Source of the DNA: Knoellia sp. Soil729 | GTDB lineage: Bacteria > Actinomycetota > Actinomycetes > Actinomycetales > Dermatophilaceae | DNA length: 64,000 nucleotides | Assembly: GCF_001427985.1 (NCBI RefSeq) | Contig: NZ_LMSA01000001.1 | Location: 647,514 to 711,513 of the forward strand | Reading direction: 5' to 3' | Shown here: piece after piece, positions 12,550-20,764 of the stretch | Position numbering within the stretch: the first letter of the stretch is position 1 | Layout: the number at the start of each line of letters is the position of its first letter | Program-made: the position numbers and the translations under genes | The notes under the pieces: generated by a model | The model's database searches: none | What the model saw: only the letters and a program-made list of their open reading frames with translations | Told to the model about the DNA's origin: nothing

Positions 12550-13721
12550 GTGCAGGCACCAGCGAGCTCTCCGTCGCCGACCTCGCGATCGACCACGCCC
12601 TGGCCCAGACCGCCGGTGGCATGCAGTTCCTCCTCGACGTCACCCCGGTCAACGCGGACGCAGTCAAGGCGGACTTCCTCGAGGGGCGCATCGCCCCGCC
12701 GGAGTTCACCTACCGCGAGCTCGAGGTCGACCCGGACGTGCTGTCCAAGGCGTTGTCGAACATCGACGTCTCCACGGTCGAGGACACGACGCTCGGTCAC
12801 CTCCTGCGCGCGAAGCACCGTGAGCTCGCGCTGCAGTTCGACATGCTCAAGGCCCGCAACACCTCGGACTTCAGCGCCCTGAGCATCGAGCTCTATGGCG
12901 GCACCTCGCTCGAGCTGCGGACCCAAGCGCAGAACATCCTCGACCGCGTGGAGCGCACGGAGGGCAAGGGCGAGCGGGTGAGCGCGCCGGAGTTCCTCGA
13001 GCTGGCCCAGGCCGAGATCGACCACTACCGCGAGGTCGACCCCGAGATCGACATCCACGCCGAGATGCGGGACGACGTCAACGGGATCATGGTCACCGGC
13101 AACACGCTGCTCATCGACCGCAACTCCGTCGTCCAGCGCGCCCGCGCCAACGCCCTGCTCCAGCACGAGGTGGGCACCCATCTCGTCACCCAGGTCAACG
13201 GCGCGGCCCAGCCGATCCAGGTGCTCGGCGCTGGCCTGGCCGGCTACGACGAGACCCAGGAGGGCTTGGCCGTGCTCGCCGAGATCGGGTGCGGCCAGCT
13301 GACCCCGTTCCGGCTGCGGCAGCTCGCGGCCCGCGTGCTCACCGTGAACCGCCTGCACGACGGCGCCTCGTTCGTCGACGCCTGGCGCGCGCTCGTCGAC
13401 GACGGCTTCCCCGAGAGCAGCGCGTTCACCACGACCATGCGCGCCTACCGCTCCGGGGGCCTGAGCAAGGACGCCATCTACCTGCGCGGGCTCGTGGACC
13501 TCCTCGTCCACCTGCGCGGAGGCGGCGAGCTGGGCCTGCTGTGGCTCGGGAAGTTCTCGCTGCAGGACCTGCCGCTCATCAGTGAGCTCGCCGACCGCGA
13601 GGTCCTTCGCGGCCCGCGTCTCCTCCCCCGTTATCTCCAGGACCCTGCCTCGACAGATCGACTCACCACCGCGGCCGACCGGGCCGACGACGTGGCACGC
13701 CTCATCGAAGGAGCAGCATGA
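12546..13721 (+). CDS. DUF1704 (QEGLA-motif) zincin-like peptidase
   Basis: A 391-residue protein with HEVGTH at about 207-212, a zinc-metallopeptidase motif, and TQEGLAVLAEI at about 237-247, the QEGLA motif that names the family. The family is related to eukaryotic tyrosine carboxypeptidases of the MATCAP type (established knowledge), so a peptidase that trims a C-terminal residue is a reasonable inference. The start is TTG at 12546, overlapping the upstream TGA by 4 bases, with GGGAGGG just upstream. The frame is open much further upstream, but that lies inside the previous gene. The stop overlaps the start of the ATP-grasp gene by 4 bases. Confidence 0.85.
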   Translation: MSAGTSELSVADLAIDHALAQTAGGMQFLLDVTPVNADAVKADFLEGRIAPPEFTYRELEVDPDVLSKALSNIDVSTVEDTTLGHLLRAKHRELALQFDMLKARNTSDFSALSIELYGGTSLELRTQAQNILDRVERTEGKGERVSAPEFLELAQAEIDHYREVDPEIDIHAEMRDDVNGIMVTGNTLLIDRNSVVQRARANALLQHEVGTHLVTQVNGAAQPIQVLGAGLAGYDETQEGLAVLAEIGCGQLTPFRLRQLAARVLTVNRLHDGASFVDAWRALVDDGFPESSAFTTTMRAYRSGGLSKDAIYLRGLVDLLVHLRGGGELGLLWLGKFSLQDLPLISELADREVLRGPRLLPRYLQDPASTDRLTTAADRADDVARLIEGAA

Positions 13722-14761
13722 AGATCGGATTCGTCGTCAACGACGTCATGAGCGAGAAGCCCGTGTACACGACCACCCGACTGGCCATGGCGGCGAGGCA
13801 GATGGGGCACGAGGCCTTCCTCATGGGCATCGGTGACTTCGCCTACGAGCCGGACGGGTCGCTCACCGCTCGCGCTCGCGGCGGAAAGGCGAAGAACTAC
13901 CGGTCGCTCGAGCGCTTCCTCGACGACGTGCAGAAGCCCGACGTCGAGCAGCAGCTCCCGCTCGGCGAGTTCGACGTCGTCATGCTGCGCAACGACCCCG
14001 CCGAGGACGCCGAGGACCGCCCGTGGGCCAACACCGCGGCGGTCGCGTTCGGCGAGCTGTTCGCGAGTTCGGGGGTGCTCGTCGTCAACGACCCCACCAA
14101 CCTCGCCCAGGCGCTGTCCAAGGCCTACTTCCAGCACTTCCCCGAGGCGGTGCGACCCCAGACGCTCATCACGCGCGACGAGGATCGGATCTCGGGATTC
14201 ATCGCCGACCTCGGGGGACGGGCCGTGCTCAAGCCGCTGCAGGGCTCGGGTGGCAGCGGGGTCTTCCTCGTCAACAGCGAGGAGTCGCCCAACCTCAGCC
14301 AGATCATCGAGGCGATCGCCCGCGACGGCTACGTCGTGGCGCAGGAGTACCTGCCCGCCGCCAGCGACGGCGACGTGCGCATGTTCGTCATGAACGGGCG
14401 CCCGCTCGAGATCGACGGCCAGATCGCCGCCTTCCGTCGCAAGAGCAACAGCGATGACCTGCGCAGCAACATGTCGGCCGGCGGCAAGGCGAGCAAGGTT
14501 GCGGTCACCGACGAGATGCTCGCCCTCGTCGAGGCCGTGCGCCCCAAGCTCGTTGCCGACGGCATGTTCCTCGTGGGCCTCGACATCGTGGGCGACAAGC
14601 TCATGGAGGTCAACGTCTTCAGCCCGGGCGGTCTGGGCTCCTGCGAGAACCTCTACGGCCACGACTACGCGCCGCCGATCATCGCGGACCTCGAGCGCAA
14701 GGTCGGGATCAAGCGCCACTACCCCAACGAGCTGACCAACCTCCGGCTCGCGACCCTCTGA
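13718..14761 (+). CDS. ATP-grasp ligase, glutathione synthetase/RimK-like
   Basis: A 347-residue ATP-grasp enzyme. The preATP-grasp domain begins MKIGFVVNDV; GGRAVLKPLQGSGGSGVFLV (about 167-186) is the ATP-binding lysine and glycine-rich loop. VAQEYLP and DGDVRMFVMNG follow, and LVGLDIVGDKLMEVNVFSPGG carries the metal-binding E-x-N. The fold joins a carboxylate to an amine through an acyl phosphate. The tight coupling with a DUF1704 peptidase and an FGase-like amidohydrolase suggests synthesis and processing of a small peptide or of a protein tail. It is not the usual gshB neighbourhood, and Actinobacteria generally use mycothiol rather than glutathione. Confidence 0.85.
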   Translation: MKIGFVVNDVMSEKPVYTTTRLAMAARQMGHEAFLMGIGDFAYEPDGSLTARARGGKAKNYRSLERFLDDVQKPDVEQQLPLGEFDVVMLRNDPAEDAEDRPWANTAAVAFGELFASSGVLVVNDPTNLAQALSKAYFQHFPEAVRPQTLITRDEDRISGFIADLGGRAVLKPLQGSGGSGVFLVNSEESPNLSQIIEAIARDGYVVAQEYLPAASDGDVRMFVMNGRPLEIDGQIAAFRRKSNSDDLRSNMSAGGKASKVAVTDEMLALVEAVRPKLVADGMFLVGLDIVGDKLMEVNVFSPGGLGSCENLYGHDYAPPIIADLERKVGIKRHYPNELTNLRLATL

Positions 14762-14818
14762 GGTGAGCCGCCGGCGGGCGGCGAGCGGACGGCATACGCG
14801 GCAAGGACCACCTGACCC

Positions 14819-14866
14819 CTTGCGTCTGCGGATGTGGCTGCTCCAGCGACCTCTTCCGCGCACGCA
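14819..14866 (+). repeat. Small repeated hairpin element, copy 1
   Basis: Bases 14819-14840 are identical, in inverse orientation, to 17116-17137. The element folds imperfectly on itself (GCGTCTGCGGA against TCCGCGCACGC). It lies between the convergent ATP-grasp and folD genes. The rest of the 14762-14891 gap holds one CGGCATAC motif at 14790 and no gene. Confidence 0.6.
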
Positions 14867-14891
14867 CCGGTGACGGGCAACGGTCGTGCGG

Positions 14892-15764
14892 TCAGCGAAG
14901 GGCAGCCTGCTTCTCGGCGATCTCGACGACGTTGGTGAGCAGCATGGCCCGGGTCATCGGCCCGACGCCGCCGGGGTTGGGGCTGACCCAGCCGGCGACC
15001 TCGGCCACGTCGGCGGCGACGTCACCGGCGATGACCGACTTGCCGTCCTCGACGACCCGGCTCACGCCGACGTCGAGGACGGCGGCTCCCGGCTTGACCA
15101 TGTTGCCGGTGATGAGGCCGGGGACTCCGGCCGCGGCGATGACGATGTCGGCGCGGCGGACCTCGGCGGCGAGGTCGACGGTGCCCGTGTGGCACTGCAC
15201 GACGGTGGCGTTCTCGGAGCGGCGCGTGAGGATGAGCGAGAGGGGCCGGCCGACGGTGATGCCACGGCCCACGACGACCACCCGGGCCCCCGCGATCGGC
15301 ACGTCGTAGCGGCGCAGCAGCTCCACCACGCCGACGGGGGTGCACGGCAGGGGCGCCTCCTGGCCCAGGACGAGCCAGCCCAGGTTGGTCGGGTGCAGGC
15401 CGTCGACGTCCTTGGCCGGGTCCACCTCGGCGAGGATGCGGTTCTCGTCGAGGCCAGTGGGCTGCTGCACGAGGAAGCCGGTGCAGTCCGGGTCGGCGTT
15501 GAGCTCACGCACCACGGTGAGGACGTCGTCGAGGCTCGAGTCAGCCGGGAGGTCGCGGCGGATGCTCGACAGGCCGATCTCGGCGCAGTCCTTGTGCTTG
15601 GCGTTGACGTACCACCTGCTGCCGGGGTCCTCGCCGACGAGCACGGTGCCCAGCCCGGGAGTGATGCCCTGCTCGGCAAGCCGGGCGACCCGGCCGCGAA
15701 GCTCCTCCTTGATCGTCGCGAGGATTGCCTTGCCATCCAGAGTCGTCGCAGTCACGCTGGTCAT
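14892..15764 (-). CDS. folD: Methylenetetrahydrofolate dehydrogenase/cyclohydrolase
   Basis: A 290-residue bifunctional FolD, which interconverts 5,10-methylene-, methenyl- and 10-formyl-tetrahydrofolate for purine and one-carbon metabolism. The catalytic region reads [12 protein letters not shown], with the tyrosine and lysine of the family's Y-x-x-x-K motif. [10 protein letters not shown] replaces the more common QLPLP region, and [22 protein letters not shown] and the C-terminal [14 protein letters not shown] are present. It normally sits beside purH, whose product uses 10-formyl-THF. Here purH is 26 kb away on the same strand, with the catabolic island between them. Confidence 0.96.
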   Translation of the reverse strand: MTSVTATTLDGKAILATIKEELRGRVARLAEQGITPGLGTVLVGEDPGSRWYVNAKHKDCAEIGLSSIRRDLPADSSLDDVLTVVRELNADPDCTGFLVQQPTGLDENRILAEVDPAKDVDGLHPTNLGWLVLGQEAPLPCTPVGVVELLRRYDVPIAGARVVVVGRGITVGRPLSLILTRRSENATVVQCHTGTVDLAAEVRRADIVIAAAGVPGLITGNMVKPGAAVLDVGVSRVVEDGKSVIAGDVAADVAEVAGWVSPNPGGVGPMTRAMLLTNVVEIAEKQAALR

Positions 15765-15819
15765 CCTGTCACGCCGGCCAGCGACGTCCTCGCCCCTCGC
15801 TGCCGGGGGGGGTACAGCG

Positions 15820-17040
15820 TCATTCTCGTCGGGGCGCCCCCTCCTCGACCGCGACGGATCCCTGCCACTGAGGTGTCTCCCCGGCCTCGTCGAAGGCGCG
15901 CGCCACCACGACGTCGGTCGAAGAGTGCAGGATGATCGAGATCACCACGGTGAGGGCGACGAGGTGGAAGATGAGGTCACTGTCGGGTATGCCGGAGTCC
16001 ACGACGAGCAGCCCGTAGACGACCGAGGCAAAGCCCTTGGGTCCGAACCACATCGCCGCCGCCTGCTCTCGCATGCTCAGGTGACTGCCGAGGAACGAGA
16101 GCCACAGCGCGACCGGACGGGCCACGACGATGGCCAGCACGGCGAGCAGCCACCCCCACACGTCGATCTCGTCGACGAACATCGGCGTGATGAGCGCCCC
16201 GAAGACCAGGAGTGCCCCAAGCTTGAGCAGCTCGGAGATGAGCTCCCCGAACTCGGTGAACCGCTCGGCCTGGTGCGGCCCGACACTGGCCAAGGTGATT
16301 CCGGCCGCGAACGAGGCAATGAAGAGATTGGCGTGGGTGAGGCTGGCGGCAGCGAACACGAGGAGCCCCACGGCCAGCGCGCTCAGCGGCTCGTAGGCGT
16401 GCGAGGCGCGGAAGAACGAGGTGTTCTCCAGCGAGATGGCGACCCAGGGCAGCACCACGCCGATGGCCAGACCGAGAGCGAGCTCACCGGCCAGAGGCCC
16501 CAGCTCGAGATCCTTGCTGCCCTGGGACAGCGCCAGGAAGATGACGACGAAGGGCAGCGCCAGGCCGTCGTTGACCCCGGACTCGACGTTGAGCAGGTGC
16601 CGGAGCCGACCGGGCACCCGCGCGTTGCCGACGAGAGCGGACGCGAAGACAGGGTCGGTGGGTGACAGAATCGCGCCGATGAGCAGCGCCTGGGGCCAGC
16701 CCAGACCCACGAGGTAGTGCGCGAGCACGGCGGTGATGGCCAGCGTGAGCGGCAGACCCAGCAACAGCGCCCGCCCCGGCAACCGCCAGGCTGCTCTCAG
16801 GTCAGACCAGCCAGCCCGCATCCCGTCAGTGAAGAGCACGGCAAACAGGGCGATCTCGGCGATGACGGAGACCGTCTCATCCTCTGCGTCAAAGCTGATC
16901 GCGCCGATGAGGCCGTCGCCCAGGACGATTCCTGCGACAAGGAAGAGCACCGCGGTGGACAGGATGGTCCGGTTGGCGCGGTGGGAGAGCAACACCGCAA
17001 CGAACAGTGTTCCGGCGAAGGCAAGGAGCAGCACGAGCAC
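15820..17040 (-). CDS. Cation:proton antiporter (CPA1/NhaP type)
   Basis: A 406-residue protein with about 12 membrane helices. It carries the family's ALFTDGMR-like segment (read [12 protein letters not shown]), then [14 protein letters not shown] and [15 protein letters not shown]. The SPTDP and ESGxND motifs hold the acidic ion-binding residues of CPA1 sodium/proton exchangers. It would extrude Na+ or K+ for protons across the cytoplasmic membrane. It follows folD tail-side on the same strand after a 55-base gap that contains a run of Gs. It has no obvious tie to the catabolic island that starts just upstream. Confidence 0.9.
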   Translation of the reverse strand: MLVLLLAFAGTLFVAVLLSHRANRTILSTAVLFLVAGIVLGDGLIGAISFDAEDETVSVIAEIALFAVLFTDGMRAGWSDLRAAWRLPGRALLLGLPLTLAITAVLAHYLVGLGWPQALLIGAILSPTDPVFASALVGNARVPGRLRHLLNVESGVNDGLALPFVVIFLALSQGSKDLELGPLAGELALGLAIGVVLPWVAISLENTSFFRASHAYEPLSALAVGLLVFAAASLTHANLFIASFAAGITLASVGPHQAERFTEFGELISELLKLGALLVFGALITPMFVDEIDVWGWLLAVLAIVVARPVALWLSFLGSHLSMREQAAAMWFGPKGFASVVYGLLVVDSGIPDSDLIFHLVALTVVISIILHSSTDVVVARAFDEAGETPQWQGSVAVEEGAPRRE

Positions 17041-17089
17041 TCACGCTAATGCCTGTCAGGCGTCGGTCGCTGTGAGGCAGTGCCCACCG

Positions 17090-17137
17090 TGCGTCTGCGG
17101 AAGTGGTCGCCAGGGCAGCCACATCCGCAGACGCAAG
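17090..17137. terminator. Hairpin after allG, repeat element copy 2
   Basis: A 12-base perfect stem (17090-17101 with 17124-17135), extended after one mismatch by GTGG/CCAC. The right half, 17116-17137, is a 22-base exact inverted copy of 14819-14840. It lies between the end of the AllG-like gene and the start of the antiporter, so it may end the upstream operon. Confidence 0.6.
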
Positions 17138-17148
17138 GGAATCGCGGG

Positions 17149-18561
17149 TCAGGTGCGGGTGGCCAACGCTGCCAGCGCAGCCGGGAAGCACTCGGCCGGT
17201 GGGGTCACGAGCCCGGCTCCGACCTGCCCAGTGCCGGCCACCCGCCCCGCCATGCCGGTGTTGATCTGCGGCAGGATCCCGGTCCGCACGACCGACACCA
17301 CGTCGATGCCCGTCGGGGTGCCGCGGAAGTCGAGGATCGGCACCTGGAACATCGGGTGCTCCCCCAGCGTGATCTCGTACATCGTCTGCGTCGCCCGCAG
17401 CGCGAACGCCACGTCGCCGCCGACGAACTTGACGATCGCGGGTGCCGCAGCCATCGCGAAGCCACCGATGCCGCCCGTCTCGGTGATGGCCGAGTCGCCG
17501 ATGTCGGGGTTGGCGTCATCGGGACCGTAGTCGCCGAGAAAGAGCCCCTCGGGAGTGTTGGCCGGGCCGGTGAACCACTCGTCGCCAGTGCCGGAGACCC
17601 GGATCCCGAAGTCGGTCCCGTTGCGCGCCATGGTCGTCACGAGCGACGAACCGGGTATGCCGTGTGCCGCCATCGTCGCGAGCTTGCAGGCCGGCATACC
17701 GAGGTTGAGGAAGAAGTGCTCGTTGGCGCCGGAGAAGCGCACCGCCTCGGCGATGTCGGTCGAGCTCGCGTCGGCGGTGATCATGCCGGGCAGGAGCTCA
17801 CGCAGCAGCATGAGCGAGCCGGCACGGTTGCGGTTGTGGCCCTCGTCGCCCATCTGGAGCATCTGGGCGAGGATCGACTTGATGTCGAACGGACCGGTGC
17901 TGCGCACCGACTGCTGGAGGATCGGGCCGAGCACGTCCGTCATCCAGTGCAGACGGTCCACGACCTCGGGCCCGTAGGCGCCGTAGCGCAGGACCTTGCC
18001 CAAACCCTCGTTGAGCGAGCACCAGGACCACGCGTCGTGGACCTCGTCGCGCAGGCCGTACATCCACATCGACGGCGACACGACGCCCGCCATGGGACCC
18101 ACTGCGTCGCGGTGGTGGCATGGCTCGAAGGTGAACGTGCCTGCGGCGAGCGCCTTCTCGGCCTCCTCCGCGTTGTCGGCCAGTCCCTCGAAGAGCACCG
18201 CACCGATGAACGCACCGCGCAGCGGACCGGAGGCGCGCTCCCAGTCGATGGGCGGACCGGCGTGCAGGAAGGTGCCACGCTCGAGACCGAGGGCGTCCTT
18301 GGCCTGCTTGACGTCGCAGAGCTCGGCGGTCGACGCGGTCATGCGTGCGTATGCCGTGGCGTTGGCTTCGGCGCGGCGCGCGTCGGCCATGACCTTGGCC
18401 AGGTCGGCCTCGGTGCCCTCCATCGGCGGCTGCCAGTCACTCTCGGTGACAGAGACGGCCTGGCCCCGAAGGGCGTCAGCAAAGAGCTGGACTCCCGACG
18501 TGGCCACGGACGGCGACTCGGCGGACAGCAGGCCGTGCAGTGGCTGCGCAGTTTCGGTCAT
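17149..18561 (-). CDS. allG: DUF1116 protein, AllG/YlbE-like carbamoyltransferase subunit
   Basis: A 470-residue DUF1116 protein, the family of E. coli YlbE, now AllG: a subunit of the oxamate carbamoyltransferase that phosphorolyses oxalurate to oxamate and carbamoyl phosphate. The sequence is rich in conserved Gly/Asn segments such as MGDEGHNRN, GGIGGFAMAAAPAIV and DFRGTPTGIDV. Its start overlaps the stop of the FdrA-like gene by 4 bases, and DUF2877 precedes that, so all three predicted subunits are in one operon in the order H-F-G. The carbamate kinase partner is 22 kb away at 39.4 kb. With a barbiturase in the same island, the true substrate may be 3-oxo-3-ureidopropanoate rather than oxalurate (inference). 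Confidence 0.82.
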   Translation of the reverse strand: MTETAQPLHGLLSAESPSVATSGVQLFADALRGQAVSVTESDWQPPMEGTEADLAKVMADARRAEANATAYARMTASTAELCDVKQAKDALGLERGTFLHAGPPIDWERASGPLRGAFIGAVLFEGLADNAEEAEKALAAGTFTFEPCHHRDAVGPMAGVVSPSMWMYGLRDEVHDAWSWCSLNEGLGKVLRYGAYGPEVVDRLHWMTDVLGPILQQSVRSTGPFDIKSILAQMLQMGDEGHNRNRAGSLMLLRELLPGMITADASSTDIAEAVRFSGANEHFFLNLGMPACKLATMAAHGIPGSSLVTTMARNGTDFGIRVSGTGDEWFTGPANTPEGLFLGDYGPDDANPDIGDSAITETGGIGGFAMAAAPAIVKFVGGDVAFALRATQTMYEITLGEHPMFQVPILDFRGTPTGIDVVSVVRTGILPQINTGMAGRVAGTGQVGAGLVTPPAECFPAALAALATRT

Positions 18562-20036
18562 GACGCGCTCCCGAGGAAGGTGAGGGCGTGCCGGGTGGCA
18601 TCGCGGTTGGACAGGAAGACGGACGCGCCCGCCGCGGCGAGCGTCTCGGCAGTGCGGGTCAGGCCCTGGGGGTCGCCCTCGGTGCCGGTGACGGACACGA
18701 CGACCGGCAGCTCGCGGCCCTGCTTGGCGTCGCGGATGGCCTCGGCGAGCTCGCCAGCCGGGTCCTGGTGCGCGCCGTAGCCCAGGACGAGGTCGAGCAG
18801 GAGAACGCCACAGCTGGGGTCGGCGGCCTCGGCGGCGATGCGCTCCATGCGCAGGGTCGGGTCGATCATCGGGTGCGCACGGCCCTGGGTCAGGCCGTCG
18901 TCACCGAAGTCGATGACCACGTGGCCATCGTGCTTGAGGTCGGAGCCGAGGGCGAGGTCGTCACGCAGCGGGATGTTGGAGCGGATGTCGCCCAGGCTCT
19001 CGGCAGCCAGGAGCATCGCGTCGTCGGCCAGCGTGCCGCCGCAGAAGAGGCCGCGCAGGCTGCCCGTCACCGAGCCCGGCGCGGGATCACCGTCCGCCAC
19101 CCACTTCGGCCACTCGGGCACGTCGTGACCCTCGGCCTCGAGCACTGCCTCGAGCGCGGTGGTGAGATCAGGCCGGCCCGCGCCGAGCGTGGCCCAGCGA
19201 ACCGGCAGACCCAGCCCTGCGGCATACGACTCGAGGTCCGCGAGGACCTCCTCGTCCGGCGGCTTCGAGACGACGACGATCGAGGTCGTCGCGGGGTCGG
19301 CTGCCAGAGCGGCGAGCGCCTGGCGGGTGGAGCGCCCGCCGACAGCCGTCTTGAGGTCGCGGCCACCGACACCGAGGCAGTGCGAGATCCCGAGCCCGGC
19401 GGCGTCGAGGAGGCACATGAGCTGCTGGGCGCCGGTCCCGGAGGCGGCGACCATGCCGATCGGGCCCGAGCTGACGACGTTGGCGAAGCCCAAGGCCACT
19501 CCCCCGACGCTGGCGGTGCCGCAGTCGGGGCCCATGACGAGGACGTCGGCCCGCGCGGCGGCGTCCTTGAGCATGACTTCGTCCTCGACGGACACGTTGT
19601 CCGAGAACAACATCACCGAGGCGCCGGCACCGATGGCGTCGAGCGCCTCGGTGGTGGCATAGCGCCCGGGGACGGAGATGAGGGCGATCTCGGCGCCGCC
19701 TGCACGGATCGCTGCCGCGGTGGTGCGTGGTGCCGGCGCGTCACCGAAGCCACCGCTCGGTGCGGACTTCGCGGACAGGGCGGCCTCGGCAGCAGCAACT
19801 CCCGCAGCCACCGCGTCCTCGTCGGCGGCGCGCACGGCGACGACGAGGTCGTTGGGGCCGGCGCCCTCGGGGACGTCGAAGCCCATCCCGGTGAGCACCT
19901 CGACGTTGAGCTCGGTCGCCATGGCGACCTGGGCGGCCTCGACGCCATCGACGTCAGCGACGGTGCGCGAGACCTGCAGCAGCGTCACGGAGTCGTGGTA
20001 GGCGCCTCGGCGCAGGTCGACGTGGGTGGTACTCAC
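18558..20036 (-). CDS. fdrA: FdrA/AllF-like carbamoyltransferase subunit
   Basis: A 492-residue protein with the succinyl-CoA synthetase alpha fold. The motif MGPDCGT (about 168-174) stands where SucD has GPNCPG. Residues 195-230 read VAASGTGAQQLMCLLD then LGVGGRDLK, matching the second nucleotide-binding region. A C-terminal domain follows with PAPGSVTGSLRGLFCGGTL. E. coli FdrA (AllF) is the core subunit of oxamate carbamoyltransferase. The gene overlaps its neighbours by 4 bases on both sides. The authentic SucD paralogue lies at 53.9 kb with GPNCPG intact, so this is a functional relative and not a second SucD. Confidence 0.85.
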   Translation of the reverse strand: MSTTHVDLRRGAYHDSVTLLQVSRTVADVDGVEAAQVAMATELNVEVLTGMGFDVPEGAGPNDLVVAVRAADEDAVAAGVAAAEAALSAKSAPSGGFGDAPAPRTTAAAIRAGGAEIALISVPGRYATTEALDAIGAGASVMLFSDNVSVEDEVMLKDAAARADVLVMGPDCGTASVGGVALGFANVVSSGPIGMVAASGTGAQQLMCLLDAAGLGISHCLGVGGRDLKTAVGGRSTRQALAALAADPATTSIVVVSKPPDEEVLADLESYAAGLGLPVRWATLGAGRPDLTTALEAVLEAEGHDVPEWPKWVADGDPAPGSVTGSLRGLFCGGTLADDAMLLAAESLGDIRSNIPLRDDLALGSDLKHDGHVVIDFGDDGLTQGRAHPMIDPTLRMERIAAEAADPSCGVLLLDLVLGYGAHQDPAGELAEAIRDAKQGRELPVVVSVTGTEGDPQGLTRTAETLAAAGASVFLSNRDATRHALTFLGSAS

Positions 20037-20728
20037 GACGGGATTCCTTCCGGCAGAGGGCAGTGGGAGGTGTTGCGGACAAGATCGATGCCTTCGAGCA
20101 GGCCTGCTCCCGAGGTGTGCCCGATGGCGAGCACGGCCTCGCGAGTCGACGTGGTGTCGGCGGACCCGGCCACGACGGCGGTGACGTGGTCGATGACGGC
20201 CGGCACGGCATACCCGGCATGAGCGGCCTCGAGAAGTGAAGCCGACAGGCTCGTCGTGCGCTCCACGGGCAAGGTCGCCGGCAACGACACGCCCAGGGCG
20301 CGGGCGGCCAGCAGGGCTCCGCAGAGGACGTCATCGGCACGCGGGGTGAGCCCTTCGCCGCGTCCGACCTGGGCCAGCAGCGAGGTCCAGTCGACCGTGA
20401 CGGCGCTGGGGCTTCCGATGGTCACCCGTCGTGGTCGCCACGAACGGACGACCCGTATGCCGTGTCCGGGCAGGGCGACGAGCCCGCCTCCCAGCGTGAC
20501 GACGTCTCCAGCGTCGACGCCCCAGTCGTGGGGACCGGGCTCGGCCAGCCGGAGTGCCGTCGGGAGGATGAGCGCGTCGCGGGTGACGACCGGCAGCACC
20601 TTGGCGTGCTCGGGCCGCCCGAGGTAGAGCGCCGTGGGGAAGGCCGCGAGGACGACCGCCTGCTGCGACGGGCCCGCGACGAGGTCCAGCGTGAGCGGAG
20701 AGGCCGCTGCCGGAATTGTGGGATGCAC
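20033..20728 (-). CDS. allH: DUF2877 protein, AllH-like subunit
   Basis: A 231-residue protein; the region GLTPRADDVLCGALLAAR matches the GLTPSGDD-type signature of DUF2877, the family of E. coli YlbF/AllH, the third subunit of oxamate carbamoyltransferase. The gene heads the three-gene operon and its stop overlaps the FdrA start. GTG at 20728 is the most upstream start that does not enter the divergent pucR gene. GAGGG directly abuts it, so a leaderless start is possible. It is slightly shorter than the family members I recall. The longer open frame on this strand is antisense to pucR. Confidence 0.72.
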   Translation of the reverse strand: MHPTIPAAASPLTLDLVAGPSQQAVVLAAFPTALYLGRPEHAKVLPVVTRDALILPTALRLAEPGPHDWGVDAGDVVTLGGGLVALPGHGIRVVRSWRPRRVTIGSPSAVTVDWTSLLAQVGRGEGLTPRADDVLCGALLAARALGVSLPATLPVERTTSLSASLLEAAHAGYAVPAVIDHVTAVVAGSADTTSTREAVLAIGHTSGAGLLEGIDLVRNTSHCPLPEGIPS

Positions 20729-20751
20729 CCCTCGAACGCTAGCCAGCCTGA

Positions 20752-20757
20752 CTACAG
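20752..20757 (+). promoter_or_regulatory. Probable -10 hexamer of the pucR-type gene (TACAGT)
   Basis: TACAGT ends seven bases before the ATG at 20765, so the transcript would start almost at the start codon. The region between 20728 and 20765 must also hold the start of the opposite allHFG operon, so any PucR site there could act on both. Confidence 0.35.
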
Positions 20758-20764
20758 TGGCCGG

